From Pleurodeles waltl (lineage: Eukaryota > Chordata > Amphibia > Caudata > Salamandridae), in assembly GCF_031143425.1 (NCBI RefSeq), contig NC_090437.1:845383978-845447977 (forward strand): a stretch of DNA of 64,000 bases. The letters run 5' to 3'. Made by a program: the position numbers and the translations under genes. Each line of letters starts with the position of its first letter. Position 1 is the stretch's first letter. The notes beneath the pieces are model-generated. The model was not told where the DNA came from, did not search any database, and saw only the letters and a program-made list of their open reading frames with translations. Shown here piece after piece: positions 61,369 to 64,000 of this stretch.

Positions 61369-61667
61369 TAAGACTCTTACTCTTTTTAAAATTCATAACT
61401 TGACTTGTGTATGTGAGATGTTTATCGTTTTGGTCTTGTTTTGTTTAGATAAATATTACCTCTTTTTCTCAACCTTACTGGTTACTGGGTGTGTTGATAC
61501 AAATACTTTACACCTTGCTTCTGAAGTTAAGCCTGCCTGCTCAGGCCAAAGCTACCAAGGGGGTGAGCGGGGGTTAACTGAGGGTGATTCTCCTTTACCC
61601 TGACAAGAGTGAGGGTCCTTCCTTGGACGGGGTAATCTGACTGCCAACCAAAGACCCATCTCTAACA
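61369..61667 (+). repeat. LTR, right part
   Basis: Sequence resumes with the TAA target copy and continues as LTR to ATCTCTAACA at 61667, the expected terminus for this family (compare CCATTTCTAACA at 3989-4000). The last part, with CAAGGGGGTGAGCGGGGG and CCTGACAAGAGTGAGGGTCC, matches the reverse complement of the solo LTR near 2380-2440 in general form. Confidence 0.7.
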
Positions 61668-61848
61668 AAGGTAATCATACAAAGAAGTCAATGGCTGAAG
61701 TAGCAGGCCCAAATTCCAGTCTCTATGCAGTGAAAACATTAGGTCTTGCAAACTGCAGCCTTGGCCTTAAAAGCATATCGAAGCATTGACACACTGGAGT
61801 CTCACACTTGAATGGCATGTGTATTGCTCTCTCTTAAACTAAGAGGAC

Positions 61849-62184
61849 ATGATACCAAAAGAATTCAGCACTCTCACTCTAAATAGTGAATTAATTAAGG
61901 CACTTACCAAATATCAAATGGAAGTCATACAAATATATGGGAATAAGCATATAACTCAAATGCAGCAGTACATGTGCAGATACAAAGATAAATGCATATA
62001 TGAAGTGGCCGAGACTGAAGAAAGAAAGGTGCAATGTGTTAGCAGAGCATGTATACATATGCTAAATAATCAAGATTTAAAATACATCACAATGGGGGTT
62101 GACATCATTCTTGTCCTTGATCAGCTAAGGCGTGGTACCCTGATTGGAATAACAAAGATACTGGGCAGCGCGTTCGCTTCACAG
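61849..62184 (+). CDS. Unidentified open exon-like frame ending at a splice donor
   Basis: An ATG at 61849 opens a frame of about 112 codons to a CACAG/GTGAGT donor at 62184, and the frame itself stays open to 62277. Composition is not low complexity: it starts MIPKEFSTLTLNSELIKALT, has several Cys residues in the middle (YMCRYKDKC, VQCVSRAC) and a hydrophobic stretch near the end (ITMGVDIILVLDQL). I do not recognise the family. Upstream, TCTCTCTTAAACTAAG is a fair acceptor. It lies immediately right of the LTR, so it could be an old retroviral or foreign coding fragment, or an exon of a host gene. Both are open. Confidence 0.35.
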
Positions 62185-62335
62185 GTGAGTTCCTGTCTTA
62201 GTGCCAAGTCTCCTTGTCTTTTATATCTTAGTCCACCTCAAGAAGAACGTTCTAGGAACCCCTCCCCTCTGTTATGAAACTAAACACTGGTTGTACTTTG
62301 TCTGCATCAAACAAGTGACAAGGTGACAAGACTTT

Positions 62336-63378
62336 GGTGGTCAATACAACCTCGGCGGTCTTTTTACAAGACCGCCGATGGACCGCAGTGCGGAAGACCG
62401 CCACTAGTGGTGGTTTGCCGCTCGGCGTATTATGACTGTTGGCTGCTCTCCGTCCTTTTTCAGACGGAGAGCCGCCAATAGCCATACTGGCGGGCGGCGG
62501 GGAAGTGGAGGTTGCTCCACCTTCACCGCCACGCCAACAGAACACCGCCCACCAAATCACGTCCTGTGATTCGGCGTGGCGGTGTTCTGTTGGCGGTGTG
62601 GTGTCGGCGGAGCAGCCCCCATGGCTCCTGTCACCTTCCGAAGGATCGACGGAACAGGGAAGTCGATCGTCCATTAGGGGAGGGGGGTAGGGGGTGTTGT
62701 GTGTTGTGTGGGTGCATGGGGGTGTGCGTCTGTGTATGTAGAGGGGGTGTGTGAGTGCGTGTATGCTTGCAGGGGTGTTGCGTGTTTTGGGAATGAGTGA
62801 GTGTATGTCTGTGGGTATGTCTGTATGGATGTGTGCGTGTATGTTTGTATGTGGGTGTGCGTGTCTGACTGTGTGTGTTGATGTAGGCATGTATGTCGGT
62901 GTGTGTGTTGGTGGTGACTGCGTACGTGTTGTGTGTGTGTGTTCTGTGATGTTGGGGGTCGGGGTGGGGAGAGGGGCCCTGCCACCTTTGTGGGGTGGCA
63001 GGGGTGGTGGGGGGTGTAGGGGAGGGAGTCGGGGTGGGGGTGGGGAGCGGGGGTGGGGGAGACCCCTATCAGTGCCAGGGAAGGAATTCCCTGGGACTGA
63101 TAGTGCTTACCACCATGGATTTCATGGTGGTTCCAACTGCAGGAAATACACGGCGGTAAGCCGGGTCAAAATATCGCCAGCGGTATAGTGATGGCCGCCG
63201 CGCTGGAGACCCAGGTCTCCAGCCCAGTGGTCGTCTCCGCCTTGGCGGGCAGAACAGAGAACCGGCGGATGACCATGGCGTCAACCGCCATGGTCATAAT
63301 ACAAAAAAAAAAGACCGCCAGCCTGTTGGCGGTCTTATCGCCGCTTCTCCGCCGTCCGCCAGGGTCATAATTACCCCC
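62336..63378. mobile_element. Second hairpin-rich Harbinger-type element (about 1.04 kb)
   Basis: The left end GGTGGTCAATACAACCTCGG resembles the terminus of Harbinger A. The right end, read on the minus strand, is GGGGGTAATTATGACCCTGG. Hairpins include 62357-62377 (CGGCGGTC ... GACCGCCG), 62449-62475 (CTCTCCGTC ... GACGGAGAG), 63068-63105 (CTATCAGT ... ACTGATAG), 63109-63133 (ACCACCATG ... CATGGTGGT) and 63314-63337. No clean target duplication was found (CTT/TTT against TAT). A GT-rich tract occupies its middle. Confidence 0.7.
62690..62955 (+). repeat. GT-rich simple repeat tract
   Basis: Imperfect TGTG-rich sequence lies within the hairpin-rich element. The long open frames here come from the simple repeat. 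Confidence 0.8.
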
Positions 63379-64000
63379 TATGTCTGTATTAAAAGCACCC
63401 ATAGGAGCTGGCCAGGCTCCCAATGTTTGTTCTGAGATAGACTTGTACATTCCTCTGAGAAAAACATTCTCAGCCTTGTGAACTCGTTTCTAGTCTGCAT
63501 CCCATATAATATGTTCCAGCGCTGTCTGCCTCTTCGCTTGTTAAAGAGAAAAACATGTTTTGTAAGGAAAAATACCTGGGCTGCCCTATAACTGTAGCAG
63601 GGCACAAAATGGAATCACTTGCACAAAATGGAGTCGATGGTCAATTCATGGTTAAATCTAAATAGCATGTCTGATTGCTAATTTATTAGGTAACATCTTA
63701 ACTTCTCAATTTATAGTCAGCCCAGCAGTTTCCTGGGTCTCAGCAACAACCCATCAAGAGAGACTTGCAGAGCTGAGCATCAAACAGATAATAGTTGAAT
63801 TATAAACCTTTCAGTGCAGAACCACATTCAAAGAGTTAAACGTGAAGTGTTCCTTTTATAAAACTGTGAGTTCAGAAATTGCAAGGTAATAATGATGAAA
63901 TTCAACCTTACTGTAAAGACTCTAATGAAAGTTGAAATGCAATTAAATAAGGTAGCTGAATCCTTATCCCACTGGAGGCTCAACAGCTGCCAAATATTTG
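63379..64000. other. Non-coding sequence to the window end
   Basis: No gene is firmly supported. The last 120 bases on the plus strand have an open stretch (from about 63893) but too little is in the window to judge. Confidence 0.35.

Overview
The window looks like vertebrate nuclear DNA from a very large, transposon-bloated genome, most likely a salamander or newt. This is inferred from Harbinger, L2-like LINE, hAT and LTR copies nested in one another, from the absence of any recognisable host exon run, and from the GGCGGT-rich terminal repeats. No bacterial operon, tRNA, rRNA or CRISPR array is visible. Every recognisable coding sequence belongs to a mobile element, and nearly all are broken.

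The dominant component is a PIF/Harbinger family with elements of about 8 kb. There are three long copies, all reading left to right: B (5367-13078), C (about 29388-37566, 5'-truncated) and D (53195-61368). A fourth 5' fragment, A (1-1276), lies on the minus strand and runs off the window. Each long copy has a plus-strand Myb/SANT-like gene (called Myb1 here), a minus-strand DDE transposase gene in the middle, and a second plus-strand Myb/SANT-like gene (Myb2) with a long Pro/Ser/Thr-rich repetitive tail. A small conserved minus-strand exon-like segment lies near the right end. The three genes would together supply the transposase and two DNA-binding partners. In this window no copy keeps all of them open.

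Region by region: 1-1276 Harbinger A; 2359-4000 a solo LTR with a clean 5-bp target duplication; 5367-13078 Harbinger B; 13.1-19.3 kb diverged repeats and minisatellites, including six units of a ~105-bp repeat; 20.7-22.1 kb an internally deleted hAT relic; 23.0-26.9 kb a nearly full-length but dead L2/CR1-like LINE; 27.8 kb a palindromic MITE; 28.4-28.9 kb a Myb-partner relic; 29.4-37.6 kb Harbinger C; 39.3-40.0 kb a 650-bp Harbinger-type MITE; 41.4-44.2 kb a second, different Harbinger transposase relic; 48.3-48.9 kb an extremely GC-rich element made almost wholly of consecutive perfect hairpins; 51.3-61.7 kb an LTR split by Harbinger D, which is itself split by a LINE 3' fragment; 62.3-63.4 kb a second hairpin-rich element.

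The most notable points are the three-gene Harbinger architecture, the hairpin-string elements whose terminal repeats match the autonomous Harbinger family, and the triple nest at 51-62 kb, where the empty target site can be read directly.
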